From Streptomyces qaidamensis (GTDB lineage: Bacteria > Actinomycetota > Actinomycetes > Streptomycetales > Streptomycetaceae), in contig NZ_CP015098.1 of NCBI RefSeq assembly GCF_001611795.1, positions 1,364,001-1,428,000 of the forward strand: a stretch of DNA of 64,000 nt, in the 5' to 3' direction. Made by a program: the position numbers and the translations under genes. The notes beneath the pieces are model-generated. The model did not search any database and was not told the origin of the DNA. It saw only the letters and a program-made list of their open reading frames with translations. Below, in pieces: positions 51,423 to 59,437 of the stretch. Each line of letters begins with the position of its first letter. The first letter of the stretch is position 1.

Positions 51423-52448
51423 ATGCGCATTGGTGTCCTCACGTCCGGCGGCGACTGCCCCGGCCTGAACGCCGTCATCCGGTCCGTCGTGCACCGCGCC
51501 GTCGTCGACCACGGCGACGAGGTCATCGGCTTCCGGGACGGCTGGAAGGGCCTCCTGGAGTGCGACTACCTCAAGCTCGACCTCGACGCGGTGGGCGGCA
51601 TCCTCGCCCGTGGCGGCACGATCCTCGGGTCCTCCCGGGTCCAGCCCTCCCATCTGCGGGACGGTGTGGAGCGGGCCAGGGGCCATGTCGCCGAGCTCGG
51701 CCTCGACGCGATCATCCCGATCGGCGGCGAGGGCACCCTCAAGGCCGCCCGGCTGATGTCGGACAGCGGTCTGCCCGTCGTGGGCGTGCCGAAGACCATC
51801 GACAACGACATCGCCGTCACGGACGTCACCTTCGGCTTCGACACGGCCGTCGGGGTGGCGACCGAGGCCCTGGACCGGCTGAAGACCACCGCCGAATCGC
51901 ACCAGCGGGTCCTGGTGGTCGAGGTCATGGGCCGTCACACCGGCTGGATCGCCCTGCACTCCGGCATGGCGGCCGGCGCGCACGCCATCGTCGTCCCCGA
52001 GCGGCCCTTCGACATAGAGGAACTGACCCGCCGGGTGGGCGAGCGGTTCGAGGCGGGCAAGCGCTTCGCGATCGTCGTCGCGGCGGAGGGGGCCAAGCCC
52101 CGGGCCGGGACCATGGAGTTCGACGAGGGCGGCAAGGACATCTACGGGCACGAGCGGTTCGCCGGGATCGCCCGGCAGCTGTCCGTGGAGCTGGAGGGAC
52201 GGCTCGGGAAGGAAGCCCGGCCGGTGATCCTCGGCCACGTGCAGCGCGGCGGTACGCCGACCGCCTACGACCGGGTGCTGGCCACGCGGTTCGGGTGGCA
52301 TGCGGTGGAGGCCGTGCACCGGGGGGAGTTCGGGCAGATGACCGCGCTGCGCGGGACCGACATCGTGATGGTGCCGCTGGCCGAGGCCGTCAAGACGCTG
52401 AAGACGGTGCCGGATGAGCGGTACGCCGAGGCGGAGACCGTTCTCTGA
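51423..52448 (+). CDS. pfkA: 6-phosphofructokinase (group III type)
   Basis: 341 residues, normal for the actinobacterial enzyme. MRIGVLTSGGDCPGLNAVIR (nucleotide site), PIGGEGTLKAA, GVPKTIDNDI (Lys at the position equivalent to residue 124), EVMGRHTGWIALHSGMA and GHVQRGGTPTAYDRVLA. Gly after GGE (equivalent to Gly104) with Lys124 is the combination found in ATP-dependent actinobacterial PFKs, whereas PPi enzymes usually have Asp104. It phosphorylates fructose-6-phosphate in glycolysis. It is followed by a strong terminator. Confidence 0.95.
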   Translation: MRIGVLTSGGDCPGLNAVIRSVVHRAVVDHGDEVIGFRDGWKGLLECDYLKLDLDAVGGILARGGTILGSSRVQPSHLRDGVERARGHVAELGLDAIIPIGGEGTLKAARLMSDSGLPVVGVPKTIDNDIAVTDVTFGFDTAVGVATEALDRLKTTAESHQRVLVVEVMGRHTGWIALHSGMAAGAHAIVVPERPFDIEELTRRVGERFEAGKRFAIVVAAEGAKPRAGTMEFDEGGKDIYGHERFAGIARQLSVELEGRLGKEARPVILGHVQRGGTPTAYDRVLATRFGWHAVEAVHRGEFGQMTALRGTDIVMVPLAEAVKTLKTVPDERYAEAETVL

Positions 52449-52484
52449 GGTTTCCGTAGTCGGCCGAGTGCGGGTGATTTCGTG

Positions 52485-52539
52485 GCTTGCCGCGCCCACG
52501 CGGCGGAGCCGCAGAGTGAACACAGCCCCGCGCCCCCAG
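52485..52539. repeat. Dispersed intergenic element, second copy
   Basis: Contains CGCCCACGCGGCGGAGCCGC, then AGAGTGAACACAGCCCCGCGCCCCC, closely matching 48464-48520. It lies between the pfkA stop and the pfkA terminator. Confidence 0.65.
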
Positions 52540-52542
52540 GAC

Positions 52543-52586
52543 GTAGAACCGCCCCCGGTCCCAAGGGTGACCGGGGGCGGTTCTAC
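52543..52586 (+). terminator. Strong terminator after pfkA
   Basis: A perfect 18-bp stem (52543-52560 with 52569-52586), 8-nt loop, followed by TCTT. It separates pfkA from the ctaG-like gene. Confidence 0.88.
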
Positions 52587-52638
52587 TCTTGGGGGCGGAC
52601 AGACTGCTGCACACCCCCACGAAACAGGAGCCGGCGGA

Positions 52639-53589
52639 ATGGATCACAGCGGGCACGGCATGACCATGGATCTGCCGCCGTTCACGCTGGGACGAGGGCT
52701 GGAGTGGTCGGCTGACCCGTTCTTCCTCGTCGCCTGCCTGGCCGGGCTGGCCCTGTACGGGTGGGGTGTCGTGCGGCTCGTCCGCCGCGGGGACAAGTGG
52801 CCCGTGGGACGGACGGTCGCCTTCGTCCTGGGCGTGCTGAGCATCATGCTCATGATGTGCACGCAGCTGAACGACTACGGCATGGTCATGTTCAGCGTGC
52901 ACATGGTGCAGCACATGGTCATCAGCATGGTGTCGCCCATCCTCATCCTGCTCGGGGCGCCGATCACGCTGGCGCTGCGGGCGCTGCCGACCGCGGGGCG
53001 GGGGCGCAAGGGCCCGCGTGAACTGCTGCTGATGTTCCTGCACAGCCGGTACATGCGGATCATCACACACCCGGCGTTCACGATCCCGCTGTTCATCGCG
53101 AGCCTCTACGGGCTGTACTTCACGCCTCTCTTCGACACCTTGATGGGCTCCAAGCCGGGGCACATCGCCATGATGGTGCACTTCCTCGCCGTCGGTCTGG
53201 TGTTCTTCTGGCCGATCATGGGCGTCGACCCGGGCCCGCACCGCCCGGGCTATCTGATGCGCATGCTGGAGCTGTTCGCCGGCATGCCGTTCCACGCGTT
53301 CTTCGGGATCGCGCTGATGATGGCGTCCGAGCCGATGATCGGGACGTTCAAGAATCCGCCCGCCTCGCTCGGCATCGAGGCGCTCTCGGACCAGAACGCG
53401 GCGGGCGGCATCGCCTGGGCGTTCAGCGAGATCCCCTCCGTGCTGGTGCTGGTGGCCCTGCTGTTCCAGTGGTACGCCTCGGACCAGCGGCAGGCCAGGC
53501 GCGAGGACCGGGCCGCCGACCGCGACGGCGACAAGGAACTGGAGGCGTACAACGCCTATCTGGCCTCGTTGAACGCGCAGGGGCGCTGA
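52639..53589 (+). CDS. CtaG-type cytochrome c oxidase assembly protein
   Basis: 316 residues from ATG 52639. The N-terminus MDHSGHGMTMDLPPF is rich in His/Met and may bind copper. Seven or so membrane helices follow; the landmarks FSVHMVQHMVISMVSPILILLGAPITLALRALP and MVHFLAVGLVFFWPIMGVDPGPHRPG are typical of the caa3-type CtaG family, which helps insert copper into cytochrome oxidase. The C-terminus is a charged cytoplasmic tail (RQARREDRAADRDGDKELEAYN). It is followed after 80 bp by a small membrane protein. Confidence 0.92.
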   Translation: MDHSGHGMTMDLPPFTLGRGLEWSADPFFLVACLAGLALYGWGVVRLVRRGDKWPVGRTVAFVLGVLSIMLMMCTQLNDYGMVMFSVHMVQHMVISMVSPILILLGAPITLALRALPTAGRGRKGPRELLLMFLHSRYMRIITHPAFTIPLFIASLYGLYFTPLFDTLMGSKPGHIAMMVHFLAVGLVFFWPIMGVDPGPHRPGYLMRMLELFAGMPFHAFFGIALMMASEPMIGTFKNPPASLGIEALSDQNAAGGIAWAFSEIPSVLVLVALLFQWYASDQRQARREDRAADRDGDKELEAYNAYLASLNAQGR

Positions 53590-53669
53590 AGACCTCTTCG
53601 GTACGGGCCGTGCGCGCCGGGCGTTCGCCGGGCACCATGGAGGAACCGAACCATGAGGAGGGTGTTGCG

Positions 53670-53849
53670 ATGCCCGGTTCCACGAACGGTTCCAACTCGA
53701 CGAAGACCATGGGAGCGCTCACATTGGGCGGGCTGGTCGTGGTGACGGCCTACACGGTGGCGCTCGGGAGCAACGGCTGGCTGTGGTTCGGCTGGGTCGT
53801 CCTGGGTCTGATCACGCTGGGGCTGGTGGTGACCACGCGCAGCACCTGA
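53670..53849 (+). CDS. Small membrane protein next to the oxidase-assembly gene
   Basis: 59 residues from ATG 53670, with GAGGAGG 8 nt upstream; ATG 53637 is an alternative. After a Ser/Asn/Gly-rich start, two helices are predicted (ALTLGGLVVVTAYTVAL and WLWFGWVVLGLITLGLVVTT). Function unknown; its place after ctaG could mean a link with the respiratory chain. Convergent with the sensor kinase gene. Confidence 0.7.
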   Translation: MPGSTNGSNSTKTMGALTLGGLVVVTAYTVALGSNGWLWFGWVVLGLITLGLVVTTRST

Positions 53850-53853
53850 CGGC

Positions 53854-55068
53854 TCACTCCCGGGGCAGCCGGCCCGCCGAGTGCACCCCCGGCTGGTACT
53901 TCGGGAGCCGGACGGTGATCTTCATGCCCGCGCCCGCGGCGGTCTCGATGACGAGGCCGTAGTCGTCGCCGTAGACCTGGCGGAGCCGGTCGTCGACGTT
54001 GGAGAGGCCGATGCCGCCCGAGGGGCTGACCTCGCGGGCGAGGATGCGGCGCAGCAGGCCGGGGTCCATGCCGGCACCGTCGTCCTCGATGACGACGAGG
54101 GCCTCGGCGCCCGCGTCCTGGGCGGTGATCTGGATGTGGCACTTGCCGGGGGAGACGGCCTTGCCCTCCAGGCCGTGCTTGACGGCGTTCTCGACGAGCG
54201 GCTGCAGGCACAGGAAGGGCAGGGTCACCGGCAGTACCTCCGGGGCTATCTGGAGGGTCACGGAGAGGCGGTCGCCGAAACGTGCCCGCACCAGGGCCAG
54301 GTAGTGGTCGATGGCGTGGAGTTCCTCGGCGAGCGTGGTGAAGTCGCCGTGCCGCCGGAACGAGTAGCGCGTGAAGTCGGCGAACTCCAGGAGCAGCTCG
54401 CGGGCGCGCTCGGGGTCGGTGCGGACGAACGAGGCGATCACCGCGAGCGAGTTGAAGATGAAGTGCGGGGAGATCTGGGCCCGCAGCGCCTTGATCTCGG
54501 CCTCGATGAGTCGGGTGCGGGACTGGTCGAGATCGGCCAGTTCCAGCTGGACCGACACCCAGCGGGCGACCTCACCGGCGGCCCGGACCAGTACCGCCGA
54601 CTCGCGCGGCGCGCAGGCGACGAGGGCACCGTGCACCCGGTCGTCGACGGTGAGCGGGGCGACGACCGCCCAGCGCACCGAGCAGTCGAGGCTGTCGCAG
54701 GTGAGCCGGAAGGCTTCACCCCGGCCGGTCTCCAAGGGGCCCGCGAGGCGTTCCATGATCTCGGTGCGGTGGTGGGCGCCGTCGCCGTCCCAGACCAGGA
54801 CCTGCCCCTGGTCGGTGAGGCAGAGGGCGTCCGTGCCGAGCAGGGAACGCAGTTTGCGGGCGGACTTGCGGGCCGTCTCCTCCGTCAGGCCGGCCCGCAG
54901 CGGAGGCGCGGCGAGGGAGGCGGTGTGCAGGGTCTCGAAGGTGGCGTGCTCGACGGGGGTGCCGAGGCCGGCGAGGCTCTTGGCGCGTGCGGTGCGCCGG
55001 CCGAGCCAGACCCCCAGGGCGAGCACCGGGAGCACGGCGACGCACAGGCCTGCCAGGAACCCGTTCAT
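53854..55068 (-). CDS. LytS-like sensor histidine kinase
   Basis: 404 residues from ATG 55068; the start overlaps the symporter stop (ATGA, 55065-55068). One N-terminal membrane helix (FLAGLCVAVLPVLALGVWLG) precedes a GAF-like region (about 45-190, TEETARKSARKLRSLLGTDALCLTDQGQVLVWDGDG). The His_kinase box follows, ISPHFIFNSLAVIASFVRTDPERARELLLEFADFTRYSF, with the phospho-His in SPHF. The HATPase has LQPLVENAVKHGLE, VIEDDGAGMD and GGIGLSNVDDRLRQVYG. It pairs with the LytTR regulator at the head of the operon. Confidence 0.93.
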   Translation of the reverse strand: MNGFLAGLCVAVLPVLALGVWLGRRTARAKSLAGLGTPVEHATFETLHTASLAAPPLRAGLTEETARKSARKLRSLLGTDALCLTDQGQVLVWDGDGAHHRTEIMERLAGPLETGRGEAFRLTCDSLDCSVRWAVVAPLTVDDRVHGALVACAPRESAVLVRAAGEVARWVSVQLELADLDQSRTRLIEAEIKALRAQISPHFIFNSLAVIASFVRTDPERARELLLEFADFTRYSFRRHGDFTTLAEELHAIDHYLALVRARFGDRLSVTLQIAPEVLPVTLPFLCLQPLVENAVKHGLEGKAVSPGKCHIQITAQDAGAEALVVIEDDGAGMDPGLLRRILAREVSPSGGIGLSNVDDRLRQVYGDDYGLVIETAAGAGMKITVRLPKYQPGVHSAGRLPRE

Positions 55069-56780
55069 GCCGGCACCTCCGTACGCAGTTCCTCGGGCAG
55101 GTGGAAGCGGGCCAGGACCGCGGCCGTGCCGGGCGGGACCCGGCCGGGCGTGGCCAGGGAGACCAGGACCATGGTGAGGAAGCCCAGCGGCACCGACCAC
55201 AGGGCGGGCCAGGCGAGCAGGGCGTGCAGGGGGGCGCCCTCGCCCGGGTAGCCCGCCATGGTCGCGGCGACGGCGAGCAGCGCGGAACCGCCGCCGACGA
55301 GCATCCCGGCGGCGGCGCCGGGCGGGGTCAGCCGCCGCCACCAGATGCCGAGGACGAGCAGCGGGCAGAACGAGGACGCCGACACGGCGAAGGCGAGCCC
55401 GACGGCGTCGGCGACCGGCAGCCCGCCGACCAGGACGCTCGCCGCGAGGGGCACGGCCATCGCGAGGACCGTCCCGAGCCGGAAGTGCCGGACCCCCCGG
55501 GACGGCAGGACGTCCTGGGTGAGAACGCCCGCGACCGCCATGGTCAGCCCCGAGGCCGTCGAGAGGAACGCGGCGAAGGCGCCCCCGGCGACCAGCGCGC
55601 CCAGCAGGTCGCCGCCCACTCCCCCGATCATGCGGTCGGGCAGCAGGAGGACGGCGGCGTCCGGGTCGCCGGTGAGGGTGAGTTCAGGGGCGTAGAGGCG
55701 GCCGAGGGCGCCGTAGAGGGGTGGCAGGAGGTAGAAGGCGCCGATCAGGCCGAGGACCGCGACGGTGGTGCGGCGGGCGGCGACGCCGTGCGGGCTGGTG
55801 TAGAAGCGGACCACGACGTGCGGCAGGCCCATGGTGCCGAGGAACGTGGCGAGGATCAGCCCGTAGGTGGCGTACAGCGGGCGTTCCTCGCGGCTCTCGG
55901 CCTGGGACGGGGACAGGTCGCCGCCGCCGCCGCGCTCGGCCCGGGGGACGGGGGCGCCCGCGGCGAAGGTGAGGCGGGTGCCGCTGTCGATGCGGTGGGT
56001 GCCGACGGGGAGTTCCAGGCGGGTGCCGGTGTGCGTCCGGCCGTCGACGGTGCCGGTCACCGTGACGGTCAGCGGCCGGTCGAGGGTGAGGTCGATGCTG
56101 TCGTCGACCCGGACGACGCGCTGCTCGCGGAAGGTGGCCGGTTCGTCGAAGGCGTGCCGGGGTGCTCCGTCGCTCTGCCAGGTGAGGACCAGGAAGAGAG
56201 CGGGGACGAGCAGGGCGGTGAGCTTCAGCCAGTACTGGAAGGCCTGCACGAAGGTGATGCTGCGCATGCCGCCGGCGGCGACGATGGCGGTGACGACGAC
56301 GGCGACGATCACTCCGCCGAGCCAGTCGGGCGCACCGGTCAGCACGGTCAGGGTCAGTCCGGCGCCCTGGAGCTGGGGCAGCAGGTACAGCCAGCCGACA
56401 CCGACGACGAACGCACCGGCGAGCCGCCGTACGGCCTGGGAGGCGAGGCGGGCCTCGGCGAAGTCGGGGAGCGTGTAGGCGCCGGAGCGGCGCAGCGGGG
56501 CGGCGACGAAGAGCAGTAGGACCAGGTATCCGGCGGTGTAGCCGACCGGGTACCAGAGCATGTCGGGGCCCTGGACCAGGACGAGGCCCGCTATGCCCAG
56601 GAAGGAGGCGGCGGAGAGGTACTCGCCGCTGATGGCGGCGGCGTTGAGGCGGGGTCCGACGGTGCGGGAGGCGACGTAGAAATCGGAGGTGGTACGGGAG
56701 ATGCGCAGGCCGAAGGCGCCGACGAGGACCGTCGCGACGACGACGAGGGCGACGGCGGGGATGGCGTAGCTGGAGTTCAT
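55065..56780 (-). CDS. Sodium/solute symporter family transporter (ActP-like)
   Basis: 571 residues with 13 or so helices. SSS-family landmarks: FYVASRTVGPRLNAAAISGEYLSAASFLGIAGLVLVQGPDMLWYPVGYTAGYLVLLLFVAAPLRRSGAYTLPDFAEARL and FLGTMGLPHVVVRFYTSPHGVAARR, which fit the acetate permease ActP group. A hydrophilic insert (about residues 205-300, with DSIDLTLDRPLTVTVTGTVDGRTH) is larger than in E. coli ActP and could form an extra beta-rich domain. It lies between a DUF485 gene and its own sensor kinase in a coupled operon. A likely substrate is acetate, pyruvate or another short monocarboxylate. Confidence 0.92.
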   Translation of the reverse strand: MNSSYAIPAVALVVVATVLVGAFGLRISRTTSDFYVASRTVGPRLNAAAISGEYLSAASFLGIAGLVLVQGPDMLWYPVGYTAGYLVLLLFVAAPLRRSGAYTLPDFAEARLASQAVRRLAGAFVVGVGWLYLLPQLQGAGLTLTVLTGAPDWLGGVIVAVVVTAIVAAGGMRSITFVQAFQYWLKLTALLVPALFLVLTWQSDGAPRHAFDEPATFREQRVVRVDDSIDLTLDRPLTVTVTGTVDGRTHTGTRLELPVGTHRIDSGTRLTFAAGAPVPRAERGGGGDLSPSQAESREERPLYATYGLILATFLGTMGLPHVVVRFYTSPHGVAARRTTVAVLGLIGAFYLLPPLYGALGRLYAPELTLTGDPDAAVLLLPDRMIGGVGGDLLGALVAGGAFAAFLSTASGLTMAVAGVLTQDVLPSRGVRHFRLGTVLAMAVPLAASVLVGGLPVADAVGLAFAVSASSFCPLLVLGIWWRRLTPPGAAAGMLVGGGSALLAVAATMAGYPGEGAPLHALLAWPALWSVPLGFLTMVLVSLATPGRVPPGTAAVLARFHLPEELRTEVPA

Positions 56781-56790
56781 CGGTTCGGCT

Positions 56791-57159
56791 TCAGCGGTCC
56801 TCGACGAGGCGTACGAAGTCGCGCTCGTTGCGCTCGGCGCGGCGGACGTACCAGCGGGCGAGCAGGACCAGGGGGACGTAGAGGCCGAAGCCGAGGACGG
56901 CCCACTCCAGGCGGCGGGCGTCGGGCATCGCCGCGAAGAGCAGCGGGAGCGGACCGACGAGCAGGCCGAGGACGGCGAAGACGGTGAGGGCGGCGCGCAG
57001 TTGGGTGCGCATCAGGGAGCGGACGTAGGTGTGGCCGAGGGTGGTCTGCTCGTCGATCTCGGTGCGCGGGCGGTAGTAGCCGGAGGAGGCCCGGCTGCTC
57101 TGGCGGGGCGGGCCGGTGACGACGACGCGGCGTTCGGTGTGGTCCTGGGGCACCGTCAC
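56791..57159 (-). CDS. DUF485-like membrane protein (YjcH type)
   Basis: 122 residues from GTG 57159, overlapping the response-regulator stop (GTGA); GTG 57153 has better SD spacing to GGAGG. A polar N-terminus (to about 55) is followed by two helices, AALTVFAVLGLLVGPLPLLFA and LEWAVLGFGLYVPLVLLARWYVRRAERNERDFVRLVED. The second-helix end WYVRRAERNERDF is typical of DUF485. In E. coli yjcH precedes actP; the same pairing occurs here, 10 bp before the symporter. Confidence 0.8.
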   Translation of the reverse strand: MTVPQDHTERRVVVTGPPRQSSRASSGYYRPRTEIDEQTTLGHTYVRSLMRTQLRAALTVFAVLGLLVGPLPLLFAAMPDARRLEWAVLGFGLYVPLVLLARWYVRRAERNERDFVRLVEDR

Positions 57160-57905
57160 GGCCTCCTCATGAGCAGGTCGCGCAGTTCGCGCGTGTGGCG
57201 GCGGCTGACCTGGAGTTCTTCGGAGCCGATGAGGACGCTGACGGTACCCGCGTCGAGGCGGAGTTCGCCGATGTGGCGCAGGGCGACGAGGTGGCGGCGG
57301 TGGATGCGGACGAAGCCGCGCGCGCGCCAGCGCTCCTCCAGGGTGGACAGCGGGATGCGCACCAGGTGGCTGCCCTTGTCGGTGTGCAGGCGCGCGTAGT
57401 CGCCCTGGGCCTCGACGTGGGTGATGTCCTCGACGGCGACGAAACGGGTCACGCCGCCGAGTTCCACGGGTATGTGGTCCGGGTCGGGTTCGTGCACGGG
57501 GATGTGCGGGGCAGCGCCGCGCAGCTCGGCGGCCCGGCGGACGGCCTCGGCGAGGCGCTCCTTGCGGACCGGTTTGAGTACGTAGTCGACGGCCTTGAGG
57601 TCGAAGGCCTGCACGGCGAAGTCCTCGTGGGCGGTGACGAACACGACGAGCGGCGGCCGGGCGAAGCCGGTGAGCAGCCGGGCGAGGTCGAGGCCGTCGA
57701 GGCCGGGCATCTGGATGTCGAGGAAGACGACGTCGATGGCCTCGGGCCCGCCCGGGCCGGACTCCAGGGCGCGGTTCATGCGGCGCAGCGCCTCGGTGGC
57801 GTCGCCGGCGCCCTCCGCGCTGCCGATGCGGGGATCGGCGTGCAGGAGGTAGAGCAGCTCCTCCAGGGAGGGGCGTTCGTCGTCGACAGCCAGGGCGCGC
57901 AGCAT
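57156..57905 (-). CDS. LytR/AlgR-family response regulator
   Basis: 249 residues. Receiver domain (1-125): RALAVDDERPSLEELLYLL, the phospho-Asp in VVFLDIQMPGLDGLDL (about 62), FVTAHEDFAVQAF and YVLKPVRKERL. The LytTR DNA-binding domain (about 150-245) contains FVAVEDITHVEAQGDYARLHT, FVRIHRRHLVALRHIGELR and ELQVSRRHTRELRDLL. First gene of the operon; its kinase partner is the last gene, with a DUF485 and a transporter between them. The promoter seems leaderless. Confidence 0.95.
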   Translation of the reverse strand: MLRALAVDDERPSLEELLYLLHADPRIGSAEGAGDATEALRRMNRALESGPGGPEAIDVVFLDIQMPGLDGLDLARLLTGFARPPLVVFVTAHEDFAVQAFDLKAVDYVLKPVRKERLAEAVRRAAELRGAAPHIPVHEPDPDHIPVELGGVTRFVAVEDITHVEAQGDYARLHTDKGSHLVRIPLSTLEERWRARGFVRIHRRHLVALRHIGELRLDAGTVSVLIGSEELQVSRRHTRELRDLLMRRP

Positions 57906-57913
57906 GAACCCGG

Positions 57914-57955
57914 AGTGTAGGGGTCATCCCCGCTGTCCGGACACGTGGATACAGT
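57914..57955. promoter_or_regulatory. Back-to-back leaderless promoters with a central TGTCCGGACA palindrome
   Basis: Minus-strand TACACT (57919-57914) lies 8 nt before the response-regulator ATG (57905). Plus-strand TACAGT (57950-57955) lies 6 nt before the Lrp ATG (57962). Between them TGTCCGGACA (57934-57943) is a perfect palindrome. Both -10 boxes imply transcription starting at the ATGs. Confidence 0.55.
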
Positions 57956-57961
57956 GCCCGC

Positions 57962-58480
57962 ATGAACAGCAGGTCGTCCACGCCGTTCGACGAACTCGAC
58001 CGGAAGATCATCACCGCGTTGATGGCGAACGCGAGGACGTCGTTCGCCGAGATCGGCACGGCGATCGGGCTGTCGGCCACGGCGGTCAAGCGGCGGGTCG
58101 ACCGGCTGCGCGAGACGGGTGTGATCACCGGGTTCTCGGCGACGGTGAAGCCGTCGGCGCTCGGCTGGCGCACGGAGGCCTACGTCGAGGTGTACTGCGA
58201 GGGCGCCGCCCCGCCGCGGCGGCTGGCCGAGGTCGTGCGCGACTACCCGGAGATCGCCGCGGCGATGACCGTGACCGGCGGGGCGGACGCGTTGCTGCAT
58301 GTCCGGGCGCGGGACGTGGAGCACTTCGAGGAGGTGCTGGAGCGGATCCGGCAGGAGCCGTTCATCCGGAAGACGATCAGCGTGATGGTGCTGTCCCATC
58401 TGCTGCCGGAGAGCCCGGAGGCCGGCGCGAGCCATCCGGCCCCGGAGGGGGCTTCGGGCGGCGCAGCAGACGTGCGCTGA
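57962..58480 (+). CDS. Lrp/AsnC-family transcriptional regulator
   Basis: 172 residues. HTH at about 9-60 (FDELDRKIITALMANARTSFAEIGTAIGLSATAVKRRVDRLRETGVITGFSATVKPSALG). The RAM (ligand/oligomer) domain follows (AYVEVYCEGAAPPRRLAEVVRDYPEIAAAMTVTGGADALLHVRARDVEHFEEVLERIRQEPFIRKTISVMVLSHLL). A 20-residue Pro/Ala/Gly tail ends the protein. It probably controls the downstream ddaH-rocD operon, as such regulators do for arginine/ornithine catabolism. Confidence 0.93.
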   Translation: MNSRSSTPFDELDRKIITALMANARTSFAEIGTAIGLSATAVKRRVDRLRETGVITGFSATVKPSALGWRTEAYVEVYCEGAAPPRRLAEVVRDYPEIAAAMTVTGGADALLHVRARDVEHFEEVLERIRQEPFIRKTISVMVLSHLLPESPEAGASHPAPEGASGGAADVR

Positions 58481-58512
58481 GCGGAGGTAAGACGCAGCGT
58501 TCCTGCGCGAAC

Positions 58513-58537
58513 GCGCAATCTTTGTTTCTTGTCGCGC
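58513..58537. promoter_or_regulatory. Probable Lrp operator upstream of ddaH
   Basis: GCGCAA (58513-58518) and GTCGCGC around a T-rich centre (TCTTTGTTTCTT) form an imperfect inverted repeat in a GC-poor patch. It lies 70-95 bp before the ddaH start and right behind the Lrp gene. Lrp/AsnC sites often have T/A-rich centres with GC-flanked dyads. Confidence 0.45.
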
Positions 58538-58606
58538 ACCTCCGCCAGTTTCTACCGTTGTGTCAACCCCCAGTCACACACCGTGAGGAAGCGGAGGGAC
58601 CCCTCT

Positions 58607-59437
58607 GTGCCCGACTCCCGTGTGCCGCGCCGGCGGCGCTATCTCGTCTGCGAACCCAGACACTTCGCCGTGCAGTACGCGATCAACCCGTGGATGCATC
58701 CCGACGAACCCGTCGATGTGCTCCGCGCCCTGGACCAGTGGCAGGCGATGGTCGACACCTACCGTGCCCACGGCCATACCGTGGACAGTGTGAAACCCGT
58801 TCCCGGCCTGCCCGACATGGTTTTCGCCGCGAACGCGGCGGTCGTCGTCGACGGCCGCGTCTTCGGCTCGCTCTTCCACGCGCCCGAGCGCCGTCCCGAG
58901 TCCGTGCCGTACGAGGCGTGGTTCAAGGCGGAGGGCTACGAGGTGTACCACCCCGAGTCGGTGTGCGAGGGCGAGGGCGACCTGGTGCCGGCCGGCCGCT
59001 GGATCCTGGCCGGGACGGGCTTTCGTACGACCCGGGAGGCCCACAGCGAGGTGCAGGAGTACTTCGGGATGCCGGTGATCAGCCTGACGCTGGTGGATCC
59101 GTACTTCTATCACCTGGACACGGCACTGTTCGTCCTCGACGAGGGGCACGACGGGAACATCGCCTACTACCCCGAGGCGTTCTCGCCGGGCAGCCGTGAG
59201 GTGCTGGCCCGGCTGTACCCGGACGCGGTGCTCGCCACCCGCGAGGACGCGATGGCGTTCGGGCTCAACTCCGTCTCCGACGGGCGCCACGTGTTCATCT
59301 CGCCGGGGGCGACGGGCCTGGCCGAACAGCTGGCCGGCCGTGGCTACGTCCCCGTCCCCGTCGACCTGTCCGAGTTCCAGAAGGCCGGTGGCGGCATCAA
59401 GTGCTGCACCCAGGAGATCCGGGAGATCCGCTCATGA
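58607..59437 (+). CDS. ddaH: Dimethylarginine dimethylaminohydrolase-like protein (dimethylargininase)
   Basis: 276 residues from GTG 58607, with GGAGG about 9 nt upstream. Pentein fold: YLVCEPRHFAVQYAINPWMHP, PDMVFAANAAVVVDGRVFGSLFHAPERRPE, CEGEGDLVPAGRWILAGTGFRTT, YFYHLDTALFVL (catalytic His) and GGGIKCCTQEIREI with the nucleophilic Cys near the end. Known members hydrolyse methylarginines or arginine to citrulline. The stop overlaps the rocD start (ATGA), so the two steps are coupled in a guanidino/ornithine catabolic unit. Confidence 0.9.
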   Translation: MPDSRVPRRRRYLVCEPRHFAVQYAINPWMHPDEPVDVLRALDQWQAMVDTYRAHGHTVDSVKPVPGLPDMVFAANAAVVVDGRVFGSLFHAPERRPESVPYEAWFKAEGYEVYHPESVCEGEGDLVPAGRWILAGTGFRTTREAHSEVQEYFGMPVISLTLVDPYFYHLDTALFVLDEGHDGNIAYYPEAFSPGSREVLARLYPDAVLATREDAMAFGLNSVSDGRHVFISPGATGLAEQLAGRGYVPVPVDLSEFQKAGGGIKCCTQEIREIRS

